Shown one piece after another: positions 27,939 through 36,708 of a DNA stretch of 64,000 nucleotides. The notes beneath the pieces are model-generated. The model had not been told where the DNA came from. It saw nothing but the letters and a program-made list of their open reading frames with translations, and made no database searches. The translations under genes were made by a program, and so were the position numbers. Numbering within the stretch: position 1 is the first letter of the stretch; every line of letters starts with the position of its first letter. The stretch comes from Ensifer adhaerens (GTDB lineage Bacteria > Pseudomonadota > Alphaproteobacteria > Rhizobiales > Rhizobiaceae), in contig NZ_LAZS01000005.1 of NCBI RefSeq assembly GCF_002007205.1, positions 806,001 to 870,000 of the forward strand, read 5' to 3'.

Positions 27939-28583
27939 TCAGGCGGCGCGGGCGGTTTCAAGCGACATCGGACGATCAAGCACCGTGCCTTCGATGGCGG
28001 CGACCGCCTTCATCCGCGAAAGCAGGTCCGGGGTTACTTCCCAGGCAACGGCGACGGCAAAGACCGAGCCGATGCGATGCGGTTCGGCGATGCGTTCGCC
28101 GGGGCATCCCATGCGGCGGAACATGCGCTCGAGGAACACGTCCGTCACCGTGACGATGTGACTGATGCCGGAAGCAAGGCCCAGCTCGCCGACGCCGCAC
28201 ATCAGTTCGGCAGCCGCGACCGTCACCTGGTTGGAGGCGCGGTCCTGCGAAATCTCCGGCTCGATGCAGAAGCGGCTGGACTCCCAGACCGAAGCGCTGC
28301 GGATTTCCGGATTGTCGCCGAGCAGGATCGGGAAGGTATCGTCCAGCATGTTGGGGCCAAGCGTCGGCAGGAGCCGTAGCGCGCCACGCAGCCGGCCGGT
28401 GTCGGGCGCATAGGACAGGACGTAGAGCGGGTTGGCCTGATCGTAATTGTCGATCTCCCATTCGCCCTCCGTCTTGACGTCCCATTTCAGGAAGTCGTGG
28501 AAGACGCGCTTGCGCAGCCGGAACATGTCGTCGACGGCCTCAGGGTGTTGTCCGCGGGTCTTTCCGTTCAGGATCCTGATCAT
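27939..28583 (-). CDS. sinI: acyl-homoserine-lactone synthase
   Basis: A 214-aa LuxI-family autoinducer synthase making N-acyl homoserine lactones from SAM and acyl-ACP. Family residues are visible: R and F in LRKRVFHDFLKWDV, W in EWEIDNYDQ, and LRLLPTLGPNMLDDTFP and ESSRFCIEP in the middle (E and R of the active site). The place beside a LuxR-type gene and dme matches sinI of S. meliloti, which makes long-chain AHLs. The ATG at 28583 has GGAG 6 bases upstream. A 20-bp lux-box palindrome lies about 60 bases upstream, as expected for positive feedback. Confidence 0.93.
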   Translation of the reverse strand: MIRILNGKTRGQHPEAVDDMFRLRKRVFHDFLKWDVKTEGEWEIDNYDQANPLYVLSYAPDTGRLRGALRLLPTLGPNMLDDTFPILLGDNPEIRSASVWESSRFCIEPEISQDRASNQVTVAAAELMCGVGELGLASGISHIVTVTDVFLERMFRRMGCPGERIAEPHRIGSVFAVAVAWEVTPDLLSRMKAVAAIEGTVLDRPMSLETARAA

Positions 28584-28642
28584 CGTTTTCTCCATCCGAG
28601 TTTGGGGATGGGGCGATGCTGTCAGGCTCGCGGCGGTTGCGT

Positions 28643-28662
28643 AACTGTCAGTAGCGACAGTT
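28643..28662 (-). promoter_or_regulatory. lux-box-like palindrome before sinI
   Basis: On the sinI strand AACTGTCGCTACTGACAGTT: a 20-bp dyad with 7-bp perfect arms and a 6-base centre, matching the ACCTGT-N8-ACAGGT lux-box layout. Its centre is about 70 bases from the sinI start, so it would sit near -42 of a promoter with a short leader. Probably bound by SinR. Confidence 0.75.
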
Positions 28663-28722
28663 CAAATGCGCCGTATTTGCCACTAGATTTCGAGGGGTTT
28701 CGGTGGAGGCGTCTTGTCGGTG

Positions 28723-29460
28723 TCAAACGGTGGGGATCAGCGCGTGCCGCACGGCCTGCGCTACGGCCTGGGTGTTGGAAACAACGTTCAGCTTGCGTCG
28801 CGCATTGGTCATGAAGAAACGCACCGTGCGCTCGGAAATGCCGAGGATCGTGGCGATTTCCCAATAGCTCTTGCCGGCGGCAGCCCAGGTCAGAACCTCG
28901 GTTTCGCGGCCGGTCAAGCGCATGTCGCGGGTCGTGATGCTGCCGGCCATGGCGCCGTGCTCCAGCATGGCGGCATGGAAGAGATTGGCGGCGAGCTGGA
29001 AATCGCGCAGGTGATGCCGGCGATAGGTGGACCACTCGCTCGCCGACATGTTGACGTTGATCGCCAGAAGCGCCATGCGCCCGGCGGGCGAGGGCAACGG
29101 CAGGGCGACGCCCTCGGTGGAAATGCCGATCTCCTGGGCCGCCTGGAACAGCGGTTCGCATTCGGGGAAGCGATGCCGCGCCATCGTCCATTCCACCGGG
29201 CGCACGCCGCCAAGGGCCAGCTTCAGGATCGGATCGATTCGGTGAAGGCCGCGCGAGCGGTAGATCTCGGCGGCATAGGCACCGAACGTGTGATGCAGCC
29301 GGCAGACCTTGAGTTCGTCGGCGTAGGGCTCGGCCTCGAGGTAAAGGAGATGGGCGATGCGGAAGGTCCGGCGCATCAGTGTGAAGAAATGAGCGGGCTC
29401 GACGCAGCCGCCGCATTCCAGGATTTCCAGCATGTCGAGGACAGCCTGCTGCTCAGTCAT
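28723..29460 (-). CDS. sinR: LuxR-type quorum-sensing regulator
   Basis: A 245-aa regulator with an N-terminal autoinducer-binding domain (about residues 15-160, including WSTYRRHHL and the substrate-site W/Y/D pattern) and a C-terminal LuxR HTH (LTGRETEVLTWAAAGKSYWEIATILG, residues about 180-235). It lies directly upstream of sinI on the same strand, 139 bases apart, the sinR-sinI order of S. meliloti. SinR is known to activate sinI. In S. meliloti its own gene is reported to respond to phosphate, but I could not find a convincing PHO box upstream here. Confidence 0.9.
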   Translation of the reverse strand: MTEQQAVLDMLEILECGGCVEPAHFFTLMRRTFRIAHLLYLEAEPYADELKVCRLHHTFGAYAAEIYRSRGLHRIDPILKLALGGVRPVEWTMARHRFPECEPLFQAAQEIGISTEGVALPLPSPAGRMALLAINVNMSASEWSTYRRHHLRDFQLAANLFHAAMLEHGAMAGSITTRDMRLTGRETEVLTWAAAGKSYWEIATILGISERTVRFFMTNARRKLNVVSNTQAVAQAVRHALIPTV

Positions 29461-29730
29461 GCCACAACACCGAATCTCGCGCGAGGTCCCAGCATGGTTA
29501 GAGGTTCACCTTTTGTCCAGCGCAAACTTTCCGGATTGGTGTGTAATACCAATTGTGCACGCCTTGATTGCGGCCTGCAATCGGCCGCGTGACGGGGGCT
29601 GATTGGCGGGTGATCCGCAAAATCAGCGATGCCGCGCCCGAAGCAGGCGCGGCGTCCGGATACGGTTTTGCCGGCGCCGGCATGGCGCCCGAATGCAGCG
29701 AAGACCGGTGGCGATCTCCGCGCTGCCATC
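29461..29730. other. 270-bp region upstream of sinR
   Basis: No gene. It contains an inverted repeat at 29535-29553 (ATTGGT, 7 bases, ACCAAT) about 75 bases before the sinR start, and a GC hairpin at 29570-29588 (GCGGCC / GGCCGC, 7-base loop). No clear sigma-70 pair is visible. The hairpin may end dme transcription, but it lacks a U-tract. Confidence 0.5.
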
Positions 29731-32043
29731 TCAACCCGGATGGCTGGCTTCGACGACCGCAAGAGCCGCCATGTTGACAACGCCGCGCGAGGTCACCGAC
29801 GGCGACAGGATATGCGCCGGAAGCGCCGAGCCGAGCAGGATCGGGCCGACATGCAGGCTGTCGGTCATGGTCTTGACGACGCCGAGCGTGACGTTGGCGG
29901 CATCGAGATTCGGGAAGACCAGCAGGTTGGCTTCGCCCGTCAGGCTGCTGTCCGGCATGACGCGCTGACGCAGCGCTTCCGAGATCGCCGCATCGCCGTG
30001 CATTTCACCATCGACCTCGAGGTCGGGCGCAAGTTCGCGCACGAGTTGCAACGCCTTGCGCATCTTGGTGGCGCTTTCCGAATCACGCGAACCGAAGTTC
30101 GAATGCGACACGAGGGCTGCGCGCGGCGTGATGCCGAACCGGCGGATTTCCTGCGCCGCCATGACAGTCGTCTGCGCGATCTCTTCGGCGCTCGGGCAGT
30201 AGCTCACATAGGTGTCGGTAAAGAAGGTGGCGCCGCGCTGCGAGATCAGCAGGCTCAAGGCCGAGAAATCGAGCACGCCGTCACGCTTGCCGATGATCTG
30301 CGACACGTCGCGCAGGTGCTTGCTGTAGCGGCCTTCGACGCCGCAGATCAGCGCATCCGCTTCGCCGCGCTTGACGGCCAGCGCGCCGATGACGGTCGTG
30401 TTGGTGCGAACGATGGTGCGGGCGGCTTCCGGGATGACACCGAGGCGGCCGACGAGAGCGAAGTAATCCTCGACATAGTCGCGGTAGCGCGGATCGCCTT
30501 CGGGGTTCACCACCTCGAAATCGGTATCCGGGCGGATGCGCAGGCCATAGCGGCGCAGGCGCGTCTCGATGATCTGCGGACGGCCGATCAGGATCGGCTG
30601 GGCCGTGCCTTCTTCGAGCAGCACCTGGGCTGCGCGCAGCACGCGCTCATCTTCGCCTTCGGCAAAGATCACGCGGTTCTTCTGGGCGTTCTTGGCCGCG
30701 GCGAAAACCGGCTTCATGATGAAGCCCGAGCGGAAGACAAAACGGTTCAGCTTGTCGAGATAGGCGTCGTAGTCCTGGATCGGACGGGTGGCGACGCCGC
30801 TTTCCTCGGCGGCCTTGGCAACCGCCGGCGCGATCCTGAGGATCAGGCGCTGATCGAAGGGCGAGGGGATCAGGTAGTCGGGGCCGAAGACCGGGGTCTC
30901 GCCGGAATAGGCGCGGGCGGCGACGTCAGACGGCTCCTCGCGGGCAAGGCCGGCAATGGCGCGCACGGCGGCCATCTTCATTTCTTCGTTGATCGTGCTT
31001 GCGCCGCAGTCGAGCGCGCCGCGGAAGATATGCGGGAAGCAAAGCACGTTGTTGACCTGGTTGGGGAAGTCCGAGCGGCCGGTGCAGATCATGGCGTCCG
31101 GACGGGCGGCGCGGGCTGCCTCCGGCATGATTTCCGGCGTCGGGTTGGCAAGCGCCATGATCAGCGGCTTTTCCGCCATCTGGACCAGCAATTCGGGCTT
31201 CAGCACGCCGGCTGCGGAAAGGCCGAGGAAGACGTCGGCGCCGCCGATGCTGTCGGCGAGAACGCGGTTGCTGCTATCCTGCGCGTAGATGGACTTCCAC
31301 TCGTCCATCAGCACCTCGCGGCCCTTGTAGACCAGGCCTTCGAGGTCGTGGACCCAGATGTTCTCGCGCTTGGCGCCGAGCGTCACCAGCAGGTTGAGGC
31401 AGGCAAGGGCGGCCGCACCCGCGCCCGACGTGACGATCTTCGCCTTGGCGATGTCCTTGCCGGCGAGTTCGAGGCCGTTGAGGATCGCGGCGGCGACGAT
31501 GATGGCGGTTCCATGCTGGTCGTCGTGGAAGACCGGGATCTTCATCTTCTCGCGCAGCTGGCGCTCGACCTCGAAGCATTCGGGCGCCTTGATGTCTTCA
31601 AGGTTGATGCCGCCGAAGGTCGGCTCGAGCGCCGAGATTACGTCGACCATGCGTTCGATGCTGGACGCATCGATCTCGATGTCGAAGACGTCGATGCCGG
31701 CGAATTTCTTGAAGAGGACCGCCTTGCCTTCCATCACAGGCTTCGATGCCAGCGGGCCGATATTGCCGAGACCGAGCACGGCCGTGCCGTTGGAAATGAC
31801 CGCAACCAGGTTGGCGCGGGCGGTAAAATCGGCGGCCGTTTCCGGGTTGTCGCGGATGGCGATGCAAGGGGCGGCAACACCAGGCGAATAGGCCAGTGCC
31901 AGGTCACGCTGGTTGCCGAGCGGCTTGGTGGGCTGGATTTCGAGCTTTCCCGGGCGGGGATAACGGTGGAAGAAAAGGGCCTGCTGGTCGATGTCGCCGC
32001 TAGCCGGACCGGTATGGGGTTTCGTCTTGTCGCCCGTATTCAT
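29731..32043 (-). CDS. dme: NAD-dependent malic enzyme with phosphotransacetylase-like domain
   Basis: A 770-aa enzyme that decarboxylates malate to pyruvate with NAD+. The N-terminal malic domain has the malic catalytic region ([16 protein letters not shown], the tyrosine and lysine region [17 protein letters not shown]), followed by a Rossmann domain ([11 protein letters not shown]). The last ~330 residues form a phosphotransacetylase-like domain ([35 protein letters not shown]). In S. meliloti this extra domain has no transacetylase activity and takes part in regulation by acetyl-CoA. The length matches the known DME. DME is required for nitrogen fixation on alfalfa. The start is divergent from plcP. 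Confidence 0.95.
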   Translation of the reverse strand: MNTGDKTKPHTGPASGDIDQQALFFHRYPRPGKLEIQPTKPLGNQRDLALAYSPGVAAPCIAIRDNPETAADFTARANLVAVISNGTAVLGLGNIGPLASKPVMEGKAVLFKKFAGIDVFDIEIDASSIERMVDVISALEPTFGGINLEDIKAPECFEVERQLREKMKIPVFHDDQHGTAIIVAAAILNGLELAGKDIAKAKIVTSGAGAAALACLNLLVTLGAKRENIWVHDLEGLVYKGREVLMDEWKSIYAQDSSNRVLADSIGGADVFLGLSAAGVLKPELLVQMAEKPLIMALANPTPEIMPEAARAARPDAMICTGRSDFPNQVNNVLCFPHIFRGALDCGASTINEEMKMAAVRAIAGLAREEPSDVAARAYSGETPVFGPDYLIPSPFDQRLILRIAPAVAKAAEESGVATRPIQDYDAYLDKLNRFVFRSGFIMKPVFAAAKNAQKNRVIFAEGEDERVLRAAQVLLEEGTAQPILIGRPQIIETRLRRYGLRIRPDTDFEVVNPEGDPRYRDYVEDYFALVGRLGVIPEAARTIVRTNTTVIGALAVKRGEADALICGVEGRYSKHLRDVSQIIGKRDGVLDFSALSLLISQRGATFFTDTYVSYCPSAEEIAQTTVMAAQEIRRFGITPRAALVSHSNFGSRDSESATKMRKALQLVRELAPDLEVDGEMHGDAAISEALRQRVMPDSSLTGEANLLVFPNLDAANVTLGVVKTMTDSLHVGPILLGSALPAHILSPSVTSRGVVNMAALAVVEASHPG

Positions 32044-32146
32044 GCTCTCACATTCCTCATTCGTGGTCGTGCCTTTTGGCATGAATTCGGAGCAAGGTAC
32101 AGTTTGCAGTGCTGAATTCAGCGGGCGGACCAGTGACGCAATGCTG

Positions 32147-32164
32147 ATGTCATCTTCCTGAAAC
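32147..32164 (+). promoter_or_regulatory. PHO-box-like element before the plcP-type gene
   Basis: ATGTCAT-CTTC-CTGAAAC, two 7-mers with a 4-base gap, matching the CTGTCAT direct repeat at 6 and 5 of 7 positions. It points towards the phospholipase gene and ends 53 bases before its ATG, where a PhoB-activated promoter would place it. Confidence 0.6.
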
Positions 32165-32216
32165 ACGAGTCTGGTTTTCACGAGGGCAGAAAGCGTAACC
32201 TTAGGACGAGGCTGGC

Positions 32217-33056
32217 ATGATGGCGGCACAGCAAGACAACTCCGTACGAAAGCTCAGGACGTTGTTCCTCTCCGACGTCCATCTCGGCTCGAAGGCCGCC
32301 AAGACCGACTATCTGCTCGATTTCCTGCGGCATCATGAAGCGGAGACGATCGTGCTCGTCGGCGACATCGTCGACGGATGGCGGCTGAAGCGCAGCTGGT
32401 ACTGGCCGCAGAACTGCAACGACGTCGTGCAGAAGCTCCTGCGCAAGGCGCGCAAGGGTACCCGCATCGTCTATATCCCGGGCAATCACGACGAGTTCCT
32501 GCGCGACTTTCCCGGCGTGCATTTCGGCGGCATCGAAGTGGCGCAGCGCTACATGCACGAGGGAGCCGACGGCCGTAAGTATCTCGTGCTGCATGGCGAC
32601 GAATTCGACGTCGTCGTGCGCAATGCCCGCGTGCTCGCCTACCTCGGCGACTGGGCCTATGACACGGCGATCGCCATCAATATCGGCCTCGCCGCCGTCC
32701 GCCGGCGTCTCGGCATGCCCTACTGGTCGTTCTCGTCCTGGGCGAAGCTCCAGGTCAAGCATGCCGTCAACTTCATCGGCGAGTTCCAGAAGGTGGTCGC
32801 CGAGGAGGCGCGCCGCCACGATGCCCAGGGCGTGATCTGCGGTCACATCCACCATGCCGTGATCGAGGAGATCGGCGACATCCGCTACATCAACACCGGT
32901 GACTGGGTGGAAAGCTGCACGGCGATCGCCGAGCACCACGACGGCACGATGGAGCTCATCACCTGGCACCAGATGCGTGGCGGCGCCAGCGAAGGCGAAG
33001 CTTCCGGCGAAGCCGACAAGCTGCTCGCCCAACTCCTGACCCAGCGCGCGGCCTGA
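32217..33056 (+). CDS. plcP: metallophosphoesterase, PlcP-type phospholipase C
   Basis: A 279-aa calcineurin-like phosphoesterase with all metal ligands: D20-x-H22 (FLSDVHLGSK), GDIVDGW, GNHDE, HGDEFD and CGHIHHA. By sequence it resembles LpxH (UDP-diacylglucosamine hydrolase), but the position next to dme and the PHO-box-like site match S. meliloti PlcP, which cleaves phospholipids during phosphate limitation. The LpxH alternative cannot be excluded from sequence alone. No signal peptide or membrane helix is seen. The start at 32217 has GGACGAGG upstream, with a second ATG following directly. Confidence 0.82.
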   Translation: MMAAQQDNSVRKLRTLFLSDVHLGSKAAKTDYLLDFLRHHEAETIVLVGDIVDGWRLKRSWYWPQNCNDVVQKLLRKARKGTRIVYIPGNHDEFLRDFPGVHFGGIEVAQRYMHEGADGRKYLVLHGDEFDVVVRNARVLAYLGDWAYDTAIAINIGLAAVRRRLGMPYWSFSSWAKLQVKHAVNFIGEFQKVVAEEARRHDAQGVICGHIHHAVIEEIGDIRYINTGDWVESCTAIAEHHDGTMELITWHQMRGGASEGEASGEADKLLAQLLTQRAA

Positions 33057-33152
33057 CGTTCGCGCCGCACGGAAAGCCTGTCGCGAAATCTAGGTTATGG
33101 CGAGAGGCGCCCGGCTCGTGCTAGAGGTTGGGCACAGCCATCAGGTCAGACG

Positions 33153-34373
33153 ATGATTCCCTCCCAAGCGCCCGCCTATGTGGGCCCTCCGCCGCGCCAT
33201 TTTGCGCTTCGCATTGCCTTGCTCTTCTGTGCGCCGCTGATCGTCAACGGCTTCGCGATGCCGTATTTTCCGATGTGGCTGCACACGCTGTCGATGAGCG
33301 ACTTCGAGATCGGCGTGGTGCTGGCTCTGCCGATGTTCGTGCGCGTCATCACCGCGCCGATCGCCGGCGTGATCGCCGATCGGCTCGGCGAGCGGGCGAT
33401 CGTCCTGATCTGGTCCGGGTTCCTGTCGCTTGGCACCGCGCTCGTGCTGTTTTACTTCCGCGATTTCTGGCCGGTGCTGGTCATCTATACGCTGCAGTCG
33501 GCGGTCTATTCGCCCTATGTGCCGATCGTCGAGGCGATTGCGCTTTCGGGCGTGCGGCGCTGGGGCTTCGACTATGCCCATATGCGGCTTTGGGGTTCCG
33601 TCGCCTTCATCGGCGCGACCATGCTCGGCGGCTGGATGGTCGGCATTTTCGGCAGCGACATGGTGCTGCCGGCGATGGCGGTCGGCTTTGGCCTGACCAT
33701 CGCCATGGCCTATGGCGCGCCGCGCGTCGGCAAGCCGCGGCGGCCGTCGCCGATCACCGCGCTCACCGAGCCGCCGCCGAAGTCGCTCCGGCAGCTCGAC
33801 CTGCAACTGCTTCTGATCGGCGTGACGCTGGTCAATGCCAGCCACGCGATGCTCTTTGCGTTCTCGGCGATTTATTGGCAGCAGATCGGCTACAGAGGCA
33901 CCGAGATCGGCCTGCTCTGGAGCGCAGGGGTTGCAGCGGAGGTGACGATGTTCATCTTCGCCAAGGCGATCAGCCGCCGTTTCAGCGTCTGGGTGATGAT
34001 CCTGTCCGGCTGCTTTCTCGCGGTCGTGCGCTGGATCATCTTCCCGATGGATCTCGGCTTCGGCGGCTATTTCATCCTGCAGTGCTTCCACGCGTTTACC
34101 TATGCGATCATGCACACCGGCATGCAGCACAAGCTTGTCGAGCGGGTGGTCGAATCCCAGGAAGCCTCCGCCCAGGGGCTCTATTTCTTCTACACCGGCA
34201 TCTTCACTGCGATCTTCACGTTCCTGTCAGGCTATTTCTACGCCTGGTACGGTGTGAATGGCTTCTATTCGATGTCGGTCGTCGCCTTCGCCGGCTGCTG
34301 CTTTGCCGTTTCGGCCTGGTATCTTCAGCCCCAGAGGCGCGGTTCCGGCGGAAAGACCAGCGAGGCTTCGTAG
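33153..34373 (+). CDS. MFS permease (PPP/HcaT-like)
   Basis: A 406-aa integral membrane protein with 12 predicted helices. It is related to the 3-phenylpropionate permease (HcaT) group of the major facilitator superfamily: an early cytoplasmic loop VITAPIAGVIADRLGER gives the family A motif, and the second half has VTLVNASHAMLFAFSAIYWQ. The substrate is unknown. It starts about 96 bases after the plcP-type gene on the same strand, so both may be transcribed together under phosphate control. The last 49 bases overlap the convergent epimerase gene. The codon pattern is that of an ordinary chromosomal gene. Confidence 0.83.
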   Translation: MIPSQAPAYVGPPPRHFALRIALLFCAPLIVNGFAMPYFPMWLHTLSMSDFEIGVVLALPMFVRVITAPIAGVIADRLGERAIVLIWSGFLSLGTALVLFYFRDFWPVLVIYTLQSAVYSPYVPIVEAIALSGVRRWGFDYAHMRLWGSVAFIGATMLGGWMVGIFGSDMVLPAMAVGFGLTIAMAYGAPRVGKPRRPSPITALTEPPPKSLRQLDLQLLLIGVTLVNASHAMLFAFSAIYWQQIGYRGTEIGLLWSAGVAAEVTMFIFAKAISRRFSVWVMILSGCFLAVVRWIIFPMDLGFGGYFILQCFHAFTYAIMHTGMQHKLVERVVESQEASAQGLYFFYTGIFTAIFTFLSGYFYAWYGVNGFYSMSVVAFAGCCFAVSAWYLQPQRRGSGGKTSEAS

Positions 34374-35308
34374 CGCAGGCCAGGCTCGCGATCCTGCGCC
34401 AGCAGCAACGGCCCGTCGAGATCGACGAAATCCGCCCCTTGGGCAACCAGGATCGCCGGCGCCATCGCCAGCGAACTGCCGACCATGCACCCGACCATGA
34501 CCTTCAGCCCGAGGGATACGGCCTCGTCGCGCATGCGCAGCGCCTCGGTGAGGCCGCCGGTCTTGTCGAGCTTGATGTTGACCGCATCATAGCGGCCGAC
34601 GAGAGAGGCGAGGTCCTTGGTCGCGTGTACGCTTTCATCCGCACAAATGGGGACGGGGCGGGCGATCGTCGCCAGAGCCTCGTCGCGCCCGGCCGGCAGC
34701 GGCTGCTCGATCAGGTCGATCAGGGCCTCGGCGCAGATCGAAAAATGGTAGGCAAGCGTCTCCGGTGTCCAGCCCTCGTTGGCGTCGAGGATGATGCGGC
34801 TGTCCGGTGCGCCGGCCCTGACGGCGCGGATGCGGGCGGCATCATCCGCCGTTCCGACCTTGACCTTGAGCAACGCGCGGTGAGCGTATCTGGCGGCCTG
34901 CGCGCGCATCGCGTCGGGTTCTGCAAGCGAGAGCGTATAGGCCGTCGTCAATGCGCCGGGTGAGGCTATGCCCGCAAGCGCATGAACGGGCTTGCTTTTC
35001 TGCTTTGCTTCCAGGTCCCAAAGGGCGCAATCGACGGCGTTGCGGGCCGCGCCGGGCTTCATTTGATGCTGAAGGTCGGCGCGGCTGAGGCCAGCCTCGA
35101 TGCGCGGGCGGATGGCGGCGATTTCGGCGAGCACCATCTCGATCGTCTCGCCGTAGCGGCCGTAGGGAACGCATTCGCCGGAGCCCAGGTGGACGCCGTC
35201 GCCGATGCGGCAGGTGACGACGCTTGCCGTCGTCTTGGAGCCGCGCGAGATCGTAAAGGTGCCTGCAATCGGGAAGTGCTCCACTGCGGCGTCGAGGGAA
35301 AGTGACAT
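34325..35308 (-). CDS. dipeptide epimerase (enolase superfamily)
   Basis: A 327-aa enolase-superfamily enzyme of the muconate lactonising/dipeptide epimerase group. Seen are the second-sphere Lys motif LLKVKVG (K-x-K), metal ligands D and E in ILDANEGW, LIEQPLP and ICADESVH, and the C-terminal Lys in VNIKLDKTGG. K-x-K plus the later Lys is the pattern of L-Ala-D/L-Glu epimerases acting on peptidoglycan-derived dipeptides. The exact substrate is inferred. The stop overlaps the end of the MFS gene by 49 bases. The start at 35308 is divergent from the Mla operon. Confidence 0.85.
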   Translation of the reverse strand: MSLSLDAAVEHFPIAGTFTISRGSKTTASVVTCRIGDGVHLGSGECVPYGRYGETIEMVLAEIAAIRPRIEAGLSRADLQHQMKPGAARNAVDCALWDLEAKQKSKPVHALAGIASPGALTTAYTLSLAEPDAMRAQAARYAHRALLKVKVGTADDAARIRAVRAGAPDSRIILDANEGWTPETLAYHFSICAEALIDLIEQPLPAGRDEALATIARPVPICADESVHATKDLASLVGRYDAVNIKLDKTGGLTEALRMRDEAVSLGLKVMVGCMVGSSLAMAPAILVAQGADFVDLDGPLLLAQDREPGLRYEASLVFPPEPRLWG

Positions 35309-35391
35309 GAAAGTGTCTCCGGCAGGTAATCTGGTGGCCCGGCGTCATCGCGCCGCAACGTTCGGGTGACAGCAAAGGTGCGAGCCGTTAT

Positions 35392-35425
35392 GACGGTGTA
35401 AGGATTTACGAATCTTTACACCGTC
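35392..35425. repeat. long hairpin in the epimerase/mlaE intergenic region
   Basis: Arms of 14 bases (GACGGTGTAAGGAT and ATCTTTACACCGTC) with a 6-base loop TTACGA. Only one position is unpaired or wobble. It lies between divergent genes and has no U-tract, so it is a poor terminator. It could be an operator for a dimeric regulator or an RNA structure in a 5' leader of mlaE. Confidence 0.6.
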
Positions 35426-35546
35426 GTTGCGTCCGGTCGGGCCTGCAATGGTCGCGATAACACTTTAGGTCTGCTGCATAATTTTGTCCTCAATTCCAGC
35501 GAGATTGGAGGCGTTGTGCAGAGGCAATTAGGATAACGGAAGACAC

Positions 35547-36695
35547 GTGCCGCAAGCCGCCCGCAAGATGACCGCCGATGTCGCGCTGGCCGAAAGTGGC
35601 AGCGGACGAAGCTATGTCTTCACCGGCGCGTGGCGGCACGAGACGGCCGAGGCCATGGCCGCAAAGCTCGACGCCCTTGCGCGCAAGGGCGACGGTGTCG
35701 CCCGGTTCGATCTGTCCGGCGTGACGGCGATGGATACCGCAGGCGCCTGGATCATCCGCCGCTTCATGACCCGCGTCGCCGGTGCGTCGCGCGACGACGT
35801 TCATTTTGCCGAGGGCGGGCAGCGCTATGTCGAACTGATCGACGCCCTGCCGGCGGAGCTGCGTTCGCCGGAAAAAAACGGCGAGCGGCTGCCGCTGTTC
35901 CAGCGCATCTTCGCCCCGGTCGGCGAAGTGATGGCTGTGACGTGGGAAGATATCGTCGCTGCCATGTACATTCTGGGCTCCGCAGTTCGCGGTGCCCAGC
36001 TCAAGCTCGGGCGGCACAGCGGCGTCTCGCCTGCGGCGATCGTGCACCAGATCGACCGCATGGGCGTGATGGCGGTTCCGATCATCACGCTGATGTCGTT
36101 CCTGATCGGCGCCATCATCGCGCAGCAGGGCGCGTTCCAGCTGCGTTATTTCGGTGCCGAGGTCTTCGTCGTCGATCTCGTCGGCATCCTGCAACTGCGC
36201 GAAATCGGCGTGCTCCTGACGGCGATCATGATTGCCGGCCGCTCCGGCAGCGCGATTACCGCCGAAATCGGCTCGATGAAGATGCGCGAAGAGGTGGATG
36301 CGCTGAAGGTGATGGGGCTGAGCCCGGTCGGCGTTCTCGTATTCCCGCGCCTCGTGGCGCTGACCATCGCGCTGCCGCTTTTGACGATCATCGCGAACTT
36401 CGCGGCCCTCGCCGGCGCAGCTCTCGTCGCCTGGGGCTATTCGGGCATCACGATCCCGACATTCCTTGCCCGGCTGCAGGAGGCCGTCGATTTTTCGTCG
36501 GTGGCCGCCGGCATGATCAAGGCGCCGTTCATGGCGCTGATCATCGGCGTCGTGGCGGCCGTCGAGGGGCTGAAGGTCGGCGGCAGCGCGGAGTCGCTCG
36601 GCCGCCACGTGACGTCCTCCGTGGTCAAGTCGATCTTCGTCGTGATCCTCATCGACGGCCTCTTCGCCATGTTCTACGCGGCCATTGATTTCTGA
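35547..36695 (+). CDS. mlaE: MlaE-type ABC permease with N-terminal STAS domain
   Basis: A 382-aa fusion: an N-terminal STAS domain (about residues 20-105, FDLSGVTAMDTAGAWII) followed by the MlaE permease (about 125-382, with five to six membrane helices and the motif FGAEVFVVDLVGILQLREIGVLLTA). In enteric bacteria STAS (MlaB) and MlaE are separate. The fusion is usual in Rhizobiales. Part of an inner-membrane MCE complex that moves phospholipids between membranes. The start is GTG at 35547, with GGAAGA upstream. An ATG at 35565 is a possible alternative. First gene of a four-gene operon. Confidence 0.92.
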   Translation: MPQAARKMTADVALAESGSGRSYVFTGAWRHETAEAMAAKLDALARKGDGVARFDLSGVTAMDTAGAWIIRRFMTRVAGASRDDVHFAEGGQRYVELIDALPAELRSPEKNGERLPLFQRIFAPVGEVMAVTWEDIVAAMYILGSAVRGAQLKLGRHSGVSPAAIVHQIDRMGVMAVPIITLMSFLIGAIIAQQGAFQLRYFGAEVFVVDLVGILQLREIGVLLTAIMIAGRSGSAITAEIGSMKMREEVDALKVMGLSPVGVLVFPRLVALTIALPLLTIIANFAALAGAALVAWGYSGITIPTFLARLQEAVDFSSVAAGMIKAPFMALIIGVVAAVEGLKVGGSAESLGRHVTSSVVKSIFVVILIDGLFAMFYAAIDF

Positions 36696-36708
36696 TGCGG
36701 AGAACAGC

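Noticed and set aside
29461-29730. PHO box before sinR
   Set aside because: Looked for CTGTCAT direct repeats with 4-base spacing on both strands; none had more than about 8 of 14 matches.
29629-32115. Open frame of 828 codons opposite dme
   Set aside because: Antisense shadow of a GC-rich gene with a confident identity; no recognisable motif.
33128-34963. Plus-strand frame across the MFS and epimerase genes
   Set aside because: Arg-rich composition, overlaps two confident genes, no ribosome site.
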